Assembly (NCBI GenBank): GCA_963580285.1 | Contig: OY757011.1 | Coordinates: forward strand, 2,632,501-2,696,500 | Length of the DNA stretch: 64,000 bases | Source: Lucinisca nassula | Lineage: Eukaryota; Mollusca; Bivalvia; Lucinida; Lucinidae | Direction of reading: 5' to 3' | Shown here: positions 30,875-41,076 of the stretch, piece after piece | How the letters are laid out: every line of letters begins with the position of its first letter | Numbering within the stretch: position 1 is the first letter of the stretch | Notes under the pieces: generated by a model | Seen by the model: only the letters and a program-made list of their open reading frames with translations | Told to the model about the DNA's origin: nothing | The model's database searches: none | Position numbers and translations under genes: made by a program

Positions 30875-32792
30875 TTACGTTGGTACCGTCATAGAATCTG
30901 AGGCCTGACCCACCGGCGTGCAATTAAAGAGGGAAGCAAAGTTGCCAACCGTGATTGGCTTAACTACCATGCATGCAGTCTGTCGTATAATATCCATGTT
31001 GTACCCAATCTTTTTATATCGAAGAATGATTTTACGAAATTGGGTGCTAAAGTCATTGCGGTTATATATATTTTCTGAATTTATATACTAAGTCACCATA
31101 AAATTCGGGTTCCGATAGACCTTGTTGCAGAAGAGATTTAAGTCCAATATTGAATTTTGAAATTAAATCAGAATGGCGTCTATAAAATTTTGAAAAGGCT
31201 TTGCGTAGTTTATGGTACCGATAACCCTGATTAAGAGGTTTAGCCGTTAATAATTTATCACGAGTGTTGAAGTCAGTTACATGACTACACACTCTAGCAA
31301 ATCGAATTAATTGCGAAATATAAACGCCATAGGATGGCGCACGAGGAACATCACCATCCAAAAAAGGAAAATTTACAATCTCCAAATCAAAGTCATCGCG
31401 TTTATCATAAATTTTGCATGAAACAAACCCATCTACAATAGATAGATGTAAATCCAAAAAACGCGGCCTCGGTATCAGAAGAATTTGCTTTATTTAACTG
31501 AAGTTCTGGGGGGTAAATCTGACTGATCAAACCATCAAAATAGGTATTATCAATATTTAATAAATCATCTAAATATCTAGAAGTGGAGCTAAAAGCTTCA
31601 ATAATTTCAGATTGGTTATCAATGGAAAGCGACAACTTGAAGTCTCTTTCATAACAATACAAGAATAGATCAGCCACAAGAGCCGCGCAATTCGTACCCA
31701 TAGGAATGCCCTTAATTTGTCTAAATAACTTAGTACCGAATCTAATATAAATATTGTCAAGTAGAAAGGTGAGGGCATCGCACAATTTCTGACATGACCA
31801 AAGTGTATAATTCTTATGCTCTTTAGAAATGAAAAATGCATTTCTGACATTACATGCAAGATAGAGAGAATCTTCTCTGTGAAAAGCCCAGTCAATTAAA
31901 TCATTAAGCTTTTCTTTTATAAGATTATGAGGAAGTGTAGTGTAAAGAGTGGAAAAATCGTAAGTAGACAGACTTGAAGCACGAAAATGTCTGGATTTCA
32001 ATTTATTTAAAACCTCATTCGAATTTTTTATAGACCAAAACAGATTTCTTCATGATCTTTCAAAGACTTTATCACAATATTTAATCGCATGCGTTTTAAT
32101 AGCAGTAAGACAGGAAGTTAATAATTTAGAAAGTTCAGTGGTAGTGCAAGAGCTAGAATTTGCAATAAACCGTGCTTTGTAAGGTCTTTTATGAAGTTTT
32201 GGTAACCAGTATAGCGTAGGAAGCTTGTCTTGGTCTTCGGTAACACACACAGCAAACTTGGTGGCTGAATGACAAATATGTTTATCTTCTATAACTCTCT
32301 AAAGGCTGAAGTTCAAAGGCCTTAGTACCACCAAGCTCCTGCTTAAGCGTGTTAACATAGTGGAGCCTTCACAAAACGACGACGTTGTTAGCGGCCTTGT
32401 CTGCGGGGGCCAAAACAAACTTCTTATGAAATCCTTGAATACCTAGTTTAAGATGACGTAAAGACGTCTTAGGCTTAGGAGGTAATAAGTTAGTATTTTG
32501 AGAATAGAAAGAAATGCGTTTATTCACTAGTTTTAAAATGCTTAGTTTCCAGTCCTTAAGGGCTTTATGCTCAACATACACTCGCTTACACCATCGATTA
32601 CCGAATTCATTCAAGGAAGCAGCGATTTCATCTCTACATTTACTGAAATCAATTTTAGAAGGAAACCGATATTTCGGTCCTTTAGAAATTATATTCCTTA
32701 TCCTAGAATCAGGAATAATTTTCAAATTGCCAGTAATTACATGACCAGCAGCAGGATAGCAATACACTGAGTTTTTACAATCAAATGAATCA
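30875..32792 (-). pseudogene. PLE reverse transcriptase, broken
   Basis: Frames in order: about 32792-32369 (N-terminal region with VLAPADKAANNVVV), about 32297-32050, 32049-31405 (RT core) and 31457-31062. The core shows motif A DFSTLYT (about 31959), motif B GIPMGTNCAA (about 31710) and the active-site YLDD (about 31575-31564). LYWLPKLHKRPYKARFI precedes the core. C-terminal SQLIRFARVCSHVTDF and EPEFYGDLVYKFRK are typical of Penelope-like RTs. Damage: a stop after VVV, a stop and frameshift at 32290-32340, an in-frame TGA at about 32050, and a frameshift near 31465. The frame after 31062 resumes with QFRKIILRYKKIGY and ends at the TAA at 30875. Confidence 0.9.
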
Positions 32793-33066
32793 GGTTCATT
32801 TTGGGGACTTTGCTTCCAGTTTTTTGGGACTTTTACCGGACATTGGGATAAAATGCCATCTCAAGGCCTGCAGCCAAAACAAACCAAAAGAGTAAATATG
32901 TAGGCACGGCCCTACATATGTAGGCACGGCCATACTCGCGCCACTTTGCCTGGGCACGCTTATAGGCCCTCTAAGCTGTTGAACGGTACTCAAGTGCGAT
33001 CGGTTCCAGCTCTGTTTGGAAGCATCATGCAGGAGGTCTATTTCTCCAAGCTCCGATGGGTGGAAA
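32793..33066 (-). mobile_element. S1 SINE, remainder beyond PLE
   Basis: GGTTCATTTTGGGGACTTTG to CTCCGATGGGTGG. It contains a 23-bp internal tandem duplication (TATGTAGGCACGGCC). Confidence 0.82.
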
Positions 33067-33067
33067 C

Positions 33068-33104
33068 AACCTAAACAGTGTTGACGGGGACGTAAAGGCC
33101 AAAT
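33068..33104 (+). mobile_element. S1 SINE tail scrap in inverted orientation
   Basis: ACAGTGTTGACGGGGACGTA directly follows the head of the minus-strand S1. Confidence 0.6.
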
Positions 33105-33309
33105 TAACTCATACTGTCAGGTGTTAAAAGCCAATGTTAGCTAATGAAAAGCAACGTTAGTTTATGACAGAATAGTCTTTATCTGGTAGAATGTTGGTTA
33201 CATTCTGATTTTTCTCAGAATTAGATTTAATTCTTCAATGAGCATGTACAGAAACATATTTTTCAACGAATGTTGTTAATCAACCGAATCAATAATAAAT
33301 GAAGTTAAC

Positions 33310-33490
33310 AGGTTCGTGTTTGGAATACTAGTGTAAACCCTACTTTATACAGTTATACAAAGAGAGTGGGCGTTTACAGGATTTTTTCCTTATGTTTTGC
33401 TGAAAAACAAAGATTGTGGGTACTCGCTAGAAGCGCCTCAATGAGGCGGTTCTAATGAGCACCCATAATTTATGCTTGAGAGTGAAAGAA
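33310..33490 (+). mobile_element. M1, left and core part
   Basis: GTGTAAACCCTACTTTATAC, then an intact core hairpin at about 33410-33475. The right arm is lost. Confidence 0.78.
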
Positions 33491-33609
33491 GACAAACAAT
33501 AAAATAATAAATAATTATAAAAAAAATAAACAGAAAATGTCTTTTCTTTAGGCATGAAAGACTTCACAATCTCACATAGGTTTTTTTTTTTATATAAATA
33601 TACTGTAAA

Positions 33610-33722
33610 AGCCGGCCTCGGTAGCGCAGCCGGGTGCGCGTTTGACTGGTGATCAGGAGGAGGCGAGTTCGATACCTGCCGGGGTCGGCAACATTCTTTA
33701 GTGGAGATTGATCATGAAAAGT
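33610..33722 (+). mobile_element. S2 SINE, tRNA head and start of body
   Basis: GCCTCGGTAGCGCAGCCGG (A box), GCGAGTTCGATACCTGC (B box), then GGCAACATTC and GATTGATCATGAAA. Truncated after the body start. Confidence 0.85.
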
Positions 33723-33796
33723 AAAACCATAATACGAGTATCAATGACCCCAAAGGACAAAGAGATGTAGACTGAACTATACAAAGGGACATATAT

Positions 33797-33966
33797 ATGA
33801 GTGAGTGAATGTTTGAGTTTTACGTCTCACCAACAGCTAAGGTCATATGGAGATCGGACCTCGGGTTAAAAGACTCATCCAAAAGTCTGGAGAAGTGCGA
33901 GATCGATCCTGCGACCCCTGGTTTATAAGGCGAGTAGCATAACCTCTACACCACGGAGGCTTCTCA
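33797..33966 (-). mobile_element. S4: tRNA-headed SINE
   Basis: On the minus strand: AAGCCTCCGTGGTGTAGAGG, GGATCGATCTCGCACTTCTC, and a tail (ACTC)n after GTAAAACTCAAACATTC. Confidence 0.82.
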
Positions 33967-34013
33967 TATATATGAGGAACACTAGTCAATAACCGGCAAC
34001 ATTACATGATCCC

Positions 34014-34023
34014 CCCCCCCCCC
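34014..34023. repeat. poly-C tract
   Basis: Short uninterrupted C run. Confidence 0.8.
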
Positions 34024-34219
34024 ACTGTAGGAAACCATGCATTTTTCAGGTGGTTCTTGTGCAGACAACCATAGAAATAGGACAGCCTTGCTAAATCTGT
34101 TACAATAATTGTCTGTATCTCTTGTACAGAAACTACAGGCAAAAAAAAACAACATTTTTTCAGATTCACCAAAGCTAGATAACTCAAGAACTTACACCTA
34201 ACTATGCTGAACCCAAATA

Positions 34220-34484
34220 CATTACGAAGACACACCCGTTTGACATTGTGCATTTTTCTTACCTCCAAAATGGCTAATTTTCTGATGAAAATCCGTGATA
34301 TTTTTCTTATTTATACTGCAAACATAGGTTGTGGGTGCTCGTTAGAACCGCCTCATCGAGGCGGTTCTAACGAGTACCCGCAACCTATGTCTTGGAGCAG
34401 AAATAAGAAAAAATAATGTTCCAGTTTTCTCTATATAAAGTGGGTTTTAGGGGGTGTTCATTTCACGGACTTGTTTACGTGATG
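34220..34484 (-). mobile_element. M1b, full length
   Basis: CATTACGAAGACACACCCG to GACTTGTTTACGTGATG. Perfect core hairpin at about 34322-34388. Confidence 0.92.
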
Positions 34485-34496
34485 TATCTTTTGTTG

Positions 34497-34563
34497 AAAG
34501 CAGTATAGATCCAGACCATCTGGCTTCTAGGAAGCCAGCGGATCAGGATCTATTCTGCTTCCA
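34497..34563. mobile_element. M3-type hairpin
   Basis: GCAGTATAGATCCAGACCAT and GATCAGGATCTATTCTGC form imperfect arms around CTTCTAGGAAG. Confidence 0.6.
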
Positions 34564-35218
34564 TTCTGTTTCTTAATCCAGGGAAAATATCAAGACCATG
34601 GAACATAAGTGCGGGGTTTCAGCATTTTGAAGTACGCATGGTGAATGTTCAGCATAGTGAATGTTAATGTTATATCCTTGGTCATAATAGGCAACATTTC
34701 GTACCATGACCGCCCACCCCCACCCCCTCCTCCCCGTACATCTGTAAAGTTTCAATACGCTATTCAATATTCTACAGAAATATAGGCCAAAAACTATTTT
34801 CAGACAAATGATAAGGCCAGATAACTCGAGGCAGTATAGCTAGCGAAGCAGTTCTTGCCTCCTTCATAGTAGCTTTAGTGCTCAATATGTCTATGAAGTT
34901 TCGTCTTCTAATTAAATACTGAAAGGAGCCACGCGTACATGGGCAGATAACTCACGACCTAAAATGGTCAGATAGGAATCCTTGGCCACAATAGGCTTCC
35001 TTTAGTGTCCTGTACATCTGTAAAATGTCATCAAGGTATAGCAAAGAAGATATGAGCCAAATATCCTTTTAATATACATGTGTATCAAAGGCAGATAACT
35101 CAAGAACCAGAAGTGGCAGAGTGACTGTCCTTAGCAATAACATGCTTCCTTTAGTGTTTTATACATCTGTAAAAATCATCAAGATATTCTATACAGCAAA
35201 GGAGGAACAGGCAAGAAA

Positions 35219-35294
35219 AACATGCGCAGACTGATCTGATTCTTCGCTGGGCGCTCATGTCAATTGAAGTAAATGCTGTGACCCGGCTCAATTA
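35219..35294. mobile_element. M4 right half
   Basis: CGCAGACTGATCTGATTC to GCTGTGACCCGGCTCA. Confidence 0.7.
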
Positions 35295-35469
35295 TAGAAT
35301 GACCACGACAGACAAGAAGATTTACAAGCGACAACAGGTGGTGACATCTTAGTTTCGCAGTTTACCAGTTCTCCAGATCAGACAAGAAGAGAATCAAAAG
35401 AAGCTGCTTCAATTATTGTGACAGAAATTAACCGTCTTATAGCAGCCCAAATTATGTTTATGACAAGTC

Positions 35470-35785
35470 TGTGATGGGATTTCGATTTTCTATTCCTATT
35501 TCTAAATGAAAAAGTATCTCTCTGATTGTATGGCGGGTCGAGACATTATTTTATTTATGACTGACAGCTTATTTGTTGTAGGAGATGGGGTTATCGGCAA
35601 AATGAGAAATAAAAGCAAACAGCCACAAAGACACTGATTTGATAATCTGAAAATCCGATTGTGGATCACGTTTCCAAACAGCCTTAGAAGTCGGCAAATA
35701 GTCATAATATACATTCAATACATAAGCAGCAAATGAAGACATAGAAACAAATGAATTTTGCGGCAGCATAACCACAATTCTCATA
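35470..35785. repeat. Unknown repeat, copy 2
   Basis: Diverged partner of 20270-20560 (see that entry). Both copies lie next to an M1 right half. Confidence 0.5.
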
Positions 35786-35786
35786 G

Positions 35787-35877
35787 AGGCACAATCTATG
35801 TTTTGAGCAGAAACAAGAAATTTCGTTTTTGGTGGTAAAATTTGCCAATATATTTGTATAGGCGTGTTTGCGTTATG
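35787..35877 (+). mobile_element. M1a right half
   Basis: GCACAATCTATGTTTTGAGC to GGCGTGTTTGCGTTATG. Confidence 0.75.
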
Positions 35878-36237
35878 ATCCCCAGCTGCTCGAACTAACC
35901 GTCTCTAACACGTTTATTGTCCTATAAGGTGTTCCATCCGTTGACGTTTTACTGTATGCCGCAAACCTTAAGCATTTGTCGCCACTCTTCGCTGATGACC
36001 GTGCGCTGACTTTACGAAGGGATAAAAAAGATTAGTTTGTCCTGGAGTATTCGACTTTTCAATTAACTCATAGTAATTCGATATATATTACAGTTCTTTA
36101 AGTGTTGTTAGATCGCTGATCTTGTTTGTAATGAATAGTTCCTTATCGCTGAAACGACGTCGCTTAGGCAAGTGGATGAAAAAACGCCGAACATGTCTAT
36201 ATATTTACATTTACAGTGTAATAATTAAAGAAATAAT
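35878..36237. other. No feature recognised
   Basis: No repeat or exon that I can place. Confidence 0.45.
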
Positions 36238-36316
36238 ACAGTGAATTTCCGCTAATAAGACCATCTAAAATTAAGACAAATTCTGATTAAAAAAGATTTT
36301 ATAGAAGGATGCAGAT
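36238..36316. mobile_element. M2 left end
   Basis: CAGTGAATTTCCGCTAATAA, cut off at an M1b junction. Confidence 0.7.
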
Positions 36317-36463
36317 ATTAATGAGGCGGTTCTAACGAGTACCCACACTCTATGTTGCTTTGCAAAACTTTAGGCACATGATGTATACCCCCGTAAACCC
36401 CAGTTTTCTCTGTATAAGGTAGGATTTAGAGGGGTCTTCATTCCACGGGCTTGTTATCGTGAC
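36317..36463 (-). mobile_element. M1b half
   Basis: GAGGCGGTTCTAACGAGTAC, then GTAAACCCCAGTTTTCTC, to GGGCTTGTTATCGTGACG. Confidence 0.8.
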
Positions 36464-36890
36464 GGTCACAAGCAAAGCAAACTCGTGATCCACTGTTATT
36501 CATTCTTCAGTTAAGTTACCTACATTTCTTAAATAGCTGCAACTATGAAGTTATGAAGTTGCCTTTGGGGTACACAAAACTAAAAAACAAGAACCAAGTT
36601 TTCTGGGCCAGACAAGCTAGTTTCGGCCAATTAACGACCCTCGTATTAACTGTCTGAAAGTCTTGGAACCGACTCGATGGATCCTAAGAAAATATAGAAA
36701 ATATTTGCAGCACTAGGATGAAGCATGGGGAGACGTTTTGTCGAATAATCCTTACTGTCGTGTTATTTACCATTCCGCCGAAAACGGGGTGCACGTTGTG
36801 ATGAAAATTTCCGATTTGCCTCATTTACATTCGTTCATAATCGTATAAATGATAAAGAAAATAGCAGGAACATAGTCTTCCTGTACCGTA
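36464..36890. other. No feature recognised
   Basis: No repeat or exon that I can place. Confidence 0.45.
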
Positions 36891-36995
36891 TAAAGAAGCT
36901 TTACTGAAAACCCATATAGCGCATAGCGAAGCCTCTGATCAGACTGTGTGGATACGCAGGTTGATCTTTCTCTTTACTGGGCGCACATGTCAGTA
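36891..36995. mobile_element. M4 fragment
   Basis: GCGAAGCCTCTGATCAGACT and GGGCGCACATGTCAGTAGG only. Confidence 0.6.
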
Positions 36996-37014
36996 GGCCC
37001 CTTTTTTGCTTGGC

Positions 37015-37255
37015 GCGGTTTTCATCCCATGATCAAGCCCGTGAAATTAACACCCCCTAAATAGAAGTGAAAGCAATGATAAACCCCACTTTATATAGAG
37101 AAAACTAGGTTTACGTTGGTATACATTATTTTTCTTATTTCTGCTCCAACACGTAGATTGTGGGTATTCGTTCGAACCGCCTCACGGAATTCACCAGAAA
37201 AGTAGCCATTTAGGAGATTTGAAAAAAAGGTGTGATAATGTTAACACACCCATGC
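37015..37255 (+). mobile_element. M1b carrying a micro-insertion
   Basis: CATGATCAAGCCCGTGAAAT left arm, core left arm, then a jump to the right arm (the hairpin partner arm is deleted). 18 bp of PLE 3' end interrupt the left arm at 37062. Confidence 0.8.
37058..37083 (-). mobile_element. 18-bp PLE 3' end with TAAA duplication
   Basis: TAGAAGTGAAAGCAATGA at 37062-37079 is the complement of the PLE 3' terminus and is flanked by TAAA at 37058-37061 and 37080-37083. Other M1b copies read CCCCTAAACCCCAC without it. Confidence 0.75.
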
Positions 37256-37261
37256 ACTAAG

Positions 37262-37581
37262 AAGACTAGAACTATGGCTCCGCCCATCGGGGCTTAAAGA
37301 AATAGATGGGCTGCATGATGCTTCCACGCAGAGCTGAAATCCGACCGCACACGAGTACTGGTAAACCGCTTAGAGGATCTAAGCCTGCCCAGGCAAAGCG
37401 GTGCGAGTCAGACTGCCCATGCATATAAACACTATTGGTTTCATTGGGCTACAGGGCTTGACATGTCATTTCATCTCAATGTCGGGTAAAAGTCCCACAA
37501 AATTGGAAGCAACGCCTCCATAATGACCTATACAGTGTTGACGGGGACGTTAAACCTCAAATCAAACAAAGACTAGAACTA
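37262..37581 (+). mobile_element. S1 SINE with 13-bp duplication
   Basis: Full copy. AAGACTAGAACTA repeats exactly at 37262-37274 and 37569-37581. Confidence 0.93.
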
Positions 37582-37589
37582 AAAATTTT

Positions 37590-37821
37590 TCAGATGAAAA
37601 TGTTTGATTTTTACCTTATATTTAGTCCAAATAAAGATTGTGAGTGCTCGTTAGAACCGCCTCAATGAGGCGATTCTAACGAGTACTCACAATCTATGTT
37701 GGGTTGTTTTTTTGTTTGTTGTGTTTTTTGTTTTGTTTTGTTTTCAATTAAAATAAAGAAAATAACAAATTTTCTCTATACAACGTACTAAGTCTTCATT
37801 TCACAGACTTGTTGACCTGAT
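37590..37821 (-). mobile_element. M1b
   Basis: Core arms carry a matched change (GTGAGTGCTC against GAGTACTCAC). The right side is broken by a T/GT-rich expansion at 37703-37742. Ends CACAGACTTGTTGACCTGATG. Confidence 0.82.
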
Positions 37822-38105
37822 GTGTAGTAATACTAATTATTAAATATTAAATCATGATGGGTTTATCACCTGCATGCAACATCAAAAGAATTATCAAGTG
37901 CAAGCAGTTTGCCTTCGTTTATCTCGCATAACATCGGATCTGCGGAAAATGAAAGATGCAAACATCCATAAAATGTCATAACGCTAAGTTTTTTTACCTG
38001 TCCGAGAATCGCACAGAAATGTTTACAGAACAACACTTTAAAAGATCGTCAACAAAAATACGTCTATAACGCTCTGCATGCTAGGGAGTTTTTAGCAGAT
38101 GACTT
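37822..38105. other. No feature recognised
   Basis: AT-rich flank with nothing identified. Confidence 0.4.
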
Positions 38106-38327
38106 TGTTTGTTTTTTATTTTAGGTTTTACGTCCCCGTTAACACTGTATGGTTCATTCTGGAGAGGTTGCTTCCAATTATTTGGCACTTTTACCCGACA
38201 CTGGGATGAAATGATATCTCAAGCCCAGTCGCCCAATGAAACAAATAGGGTTTATAAGCATGGGCAGTCTGACTCACACCGCTTTGCCTGAGCAGGCTTA
38301 GATCCTCTAAGCGGTTTACCAGTACTG
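38106..38327 (-). mobile_element. S1 SINE, head truncated
   Basis: GTTTGTTTTTTATTTTAGG tail to GCGGTTTACCAGTACT, then directly PLE UTR. Confidence 0.85.
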
Positions 38328-38444
38328 GAGTTTATTTCCATTAGGGTCTTTTTGTTTCATATTCGTGTTTCTTTCAATTTAGTGTCTCTGATGAGAGCTC
38401 TGGGTTAATTGTAACGATTCCTGAGCATTGCTTTCATTTCTATT
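38328..38444 (+). mobile_element. PLE 3' end fragment
   Basis: TTCCATTAGGGTCTTTTTG to CATTTCTATTTCG. Confidence 0.8.
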
Positions 38445-38481
38445 TCGAGCGGTCAGAATTATAGAGGCGTGTTTTCATGAT
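38445..38481 (-). mobile_element. M1a end joined to PLE 3' end
   Basis: GGTCAGAATTATAGAGGCG and TGTTTTCATGATG: the outer 35 bp of M1a in reverse, as also seen at 46637. Confidence 0.75.
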
Positions 38482-38500
38482 GATTGTGTGTTATTTTCCA

Positions 38501-38503
<3 letters not shown>

Positions 38504-38556
<53 letters not shown>

Positions 38557-38576
38557 ATCTCTCTCTCTTTCTCTCT
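38504..38576. repeat. (CT)n microsatellite
   Basis: CT units with a few TTTCTAT breaks. Confidence 0.95.
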
Positions 38577-38873
38577 GAATGGAGAGGAGAGTAAGACATT
38601 GTAACATAAAGTGAAATGGGTCAGAAAGTGACATACTGGTAATCAAAGAAGTGTCCAGTTTTGTGTGAAGCGAACAAAAGTATTTAAAACAGGTGTAAAT
38701 TTAACAAACATGATCCAATATTAGAATCTAAAAAGTTAGTTAACCCAGTGTAAATCTTGGACAATATTGTGTTAGGTTGTTATACATAACAATCACGTAC
38801 TTGTTTTGTTTAAATTCCTCTTATCTCAAATTACTTTTAATTCAAACCAATGGCTGTTTTGATGGTCGTCCAA
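38577..38873. other. No feature recognised
   Basis: No repeat or exon that I can place. Confidence 0.4.
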
Positions 38874-38950
38874 AAGCGCACATGGTAGACTATGAATAGA
38901 CTGTGCGGATATGCGCGCAGGCTGACTGAAGTCTTTAATGGATGCGCATA
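38874..38950. mobile_element. M4 fragment
   Basis: GACTGTGCGGATATGCGCGC and GGCTGACTGAAGTC core only. Confidence 0.6.
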
Positions 38951-39048
38951 CAGTGTGTTGGTACTGTACATAGAAAGACTTTTAATAACAGTTTAACTTT
39001 TTTTTGTCTGTTTGAAGCTGACTGAAAGTAGCCATTTCAAAATATTTT

Positions 39049-39300
39049 GGCTATATGCAATTGACTGCATATAGCCAAGAAACGTTAAAATGGCTATTTG
39101 CAGTTGACTGCAAATAGCCATTTTAACGTTTTTTTTGGCTAGATAGCCACTCCGAAAATTTTAACGTATTTGACTATCTGCAGTTGACTGCAAATAGCCA
39201 AGAAACGTTAACATGGCTATTTGCAGTTGACTGCAAATAGCCATTATAACGTGTTTTGGCTATTTGCAGTTGACTGCAAATATTTAACTGCAAATAGCCA
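39049..39300. repeat. Tandem array of 28-bp palindromes
   Basis: Palindromes start at 39049, 39092, 39172, 39215 and 39258 (steps 43, 80, 43, 43), each GGCTATTTGCAGTT joined to GACTGCAAATAGCC or a close variant. Linkers are related to each other (AAGAAACGTTAAAAT and its complement), so pairs fold into larger hairpins of 60 bp or more. Confidence 0.92.
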
Positions 39301-39866
39301 CTCCGAAATTTTTTACATATGTTACGGCGTGTCGATTATGCGTCTGTTAGCGCTTGCTGTCGGTCAAAATAGTTCTCGTTTTTTAATCCTCGTGTGCACA
39401 AGATTTATGGTGGCTGATGCTCTGTGCAATGATTGTGTTTGGTTTGCAGAATATTTTAGCCATAACCATTACCATTGCGATAATTAAATGTAGTACAGAA
39501 TGATCTAACCAGCGTGATGTCGCAGTACGGAGCATTCCAATCACTAATGGAAAATTGTTATTGACACGTCAGTGAAGACATTGATTGTATTTGATAACTA
39601 TTAGATAACAGTTTCAAGTAATGACAGTTTATTGGAATGAATTTCTGTAAAGCCTGTTAAGCCGTTTTTGGCTTGTAGCTGTTTCGCTTTGAAATTCAGG
39701 CTATGTCAGTTTCGTAAGACAACTGCTGAGCGATCCTAAAAGGTGACGATCCTTAAAGATTTGATTTGCAACAATTTCGGTTTCTGCCTGGTAATGTATC
39801 ATTGGTCTAATGTTTGTTATTGGCTATGGTTATCGTTTCCTTTATTCTATATGACCCTTTACTATC
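39301..39866. other. No feature recognised
   Basis: An 88-codon plus-strand frame extends from the palindrome array into this DNA. No domain is visible. Confidence 0.45.
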
Positions 39867-40115
39867 CATCACGCCTATATCATTTTGACCCCATCCAACC
39901 CCACTTTTATATTGTAAAACTAGGGTTTACAGGGGTAAACATTATTTTTCTTATTACTGGTCAAAACATAGATTGTGGGTACTCGTTAGAACCGCATCGC
40001 CAAGGCGAATCTAACGAGTTCCCGCAATCTATGTTTTGAGCAGAAATAAGAAAATTATCACAATTTTTCATCTTCAAATTACTGTTTCTATGGCGGTAAA
40101 ATTTACAATGAATTT

Positions 40116-41076
40116 AAATAGACTTTTTAGACTCGTCAGAACAGAGGACGATGCCAGGAAACTGCAAGAGGATCTAGATGCGCTAGAAGAATGGGAGACA
40201 AAGTGGCAGATGAAGTTTCACCCAGAGAAGTGTCAGGTCATCAGGATAAATCTAAACAAGCGCTTTGAGAGACAATCAAGCTACAGCCTCCACGGATACG
40301 AGTTAGAAGTAGTGGACAGTGCAAAGTATCTCGGCGTACACCTGAGCAACGACCTCACTTGGCACAAACATGTAGATGCGACAGTGGCGAAAGCATCAAA
40401 GACCCTAGGCTTCCTGCGACGCAACCTGAGTGAATGCACCAAGCCAGTGAAAAGTGCTGCCTACACAACTCTAGTGAGGCCCACACTTGAATATTCTTCA
40501 CCAGTGTGGGACCCGTCATCTGTGGAAGACATATCCAAGCTAGAGAAAGTTCAAAAACAGGCTGCTCGATTCGCCCATGGCAACTACCATGACAGGACAC
40601 CAGGGTGCGTCTCGAAGATGGTCTCTGATCTCGGATGGGAACCATTCCAGCAAAGAAGGCAGGCCGACAGACTCACTACACTCTTCAAAATCCAGCGGGG
40701 ATTGGTGGAAACAGATGCTGGTGATGTCCTACGTCCCAACGACAGGCGCACCAGAGGTCAGCAACGGCTCTACCAACCAGCTACCACAGTGTCAGTGTAT
40801 AAGAACCCCTTCTTTCCGAGAACCATCAAGGAATGGAACATCCTACCAACCAACATCACTGATGCTGCCACCCTGGAGGAATTCCGTGTCGATCTAGGTG
40901 CTGTCCTACCGACCCTACAGCCGTAACAAACTACGTCAGACACATGTTTTTTAATTGTAAATAGAGATGTGTTTAACCTTGGAAGGAGTTGGCTGTCTCT
41001 TTCCCTCTTTGCTGGTCAAAAGTACATTCTGTTAAGAATCCTGACCATGTTGCGGAAGAAGAAGAAGAAGAAATAG
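40116..41076 (+). mobile_element. CR1/Jockey-group LINE, 5'-truncated
   Basis: Coding remnant 40122-40926, 3' UTR 40927-41055 and a (GAA)n tail at 41056-41070. AAATAG repeats at 40116-40121 and 41071-41076. Truncation falls just after the expected position of the YADD motif. The tail repeat and truncation are typical of target-primed insertion. Confidence 0.9.
40122..40926 (+). pseudogene. LINE reverse transcriptase, C-terminal part
   Basis: An intact frame of about 268 codons to TAA. DLDALEEWETKWQMKFHPEK and SAKYLGVHLSNDLTWHKHV, then KTLGFLRRNL, TLVRPTLEYSSPVWDP and AARFAHGNYHDRTPG, ending FFPRTIKEWNILP. This order is the RT thumb and C-terminal region of CR1/Jockey-group LINEs. The catalytic palm and the endonuclease are missing. 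The upstream ATG at 40036 lies in M1a, so the apparent 296-codon protein is an accidental fusion. The lack of stops suggests a fairly recent insertion. Confidence 0.9.

Larger units (their letters stand above)
30276..32792 (-). mobile_element. Penelope-like retroelement, 5'-truncated, with full 3' UTR
   Basis: The longest PLE copy here: a broken reverse-transcriptase frame (30875-32792) followed by the 3' UTR (30276-30874). It is inserted in an S1 SINE whose halves lie at 30222-30275 and 32793-33066. Orientation, truncation at the 5' side and 3' end TTTTACTTCTACTT agree with the shorter copies. The N-terminal part of the protein is absent, so an N-terminal endonuclease cannot be judged. After the RT thumb only about 60 codons remain, with no GIY-YIG domain. 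Confidence 0.9.
34024..35212. repeat. Degenerate host tandem array split by M1b
   Basis: The phrase AGATAACTC recurs at 34177, 34819, 34945 and 35093 (steps of about 126 and 148), with GGCTTCCTTTAGTGT and TACATCTGTAAAA. The M1b at 34220-34484 and an M3-type hairpin at 34497-34563 interrupt it. Confidence 0.65.

Noticed and set aside
39049..39300. CRISPR-like array (28-bp palindromic repeats, regular spacing)
   Set aside because: Linkers are related to each other rather than unique, the context is a eukaryotic repeat mosaic, and no cas genes are present.
40036..40926. A single 296-codon protein starting at 40036
   Set aside because: The first 28 codons are M1a DNA upstream of the LINE insertion point, so the start is accidental.
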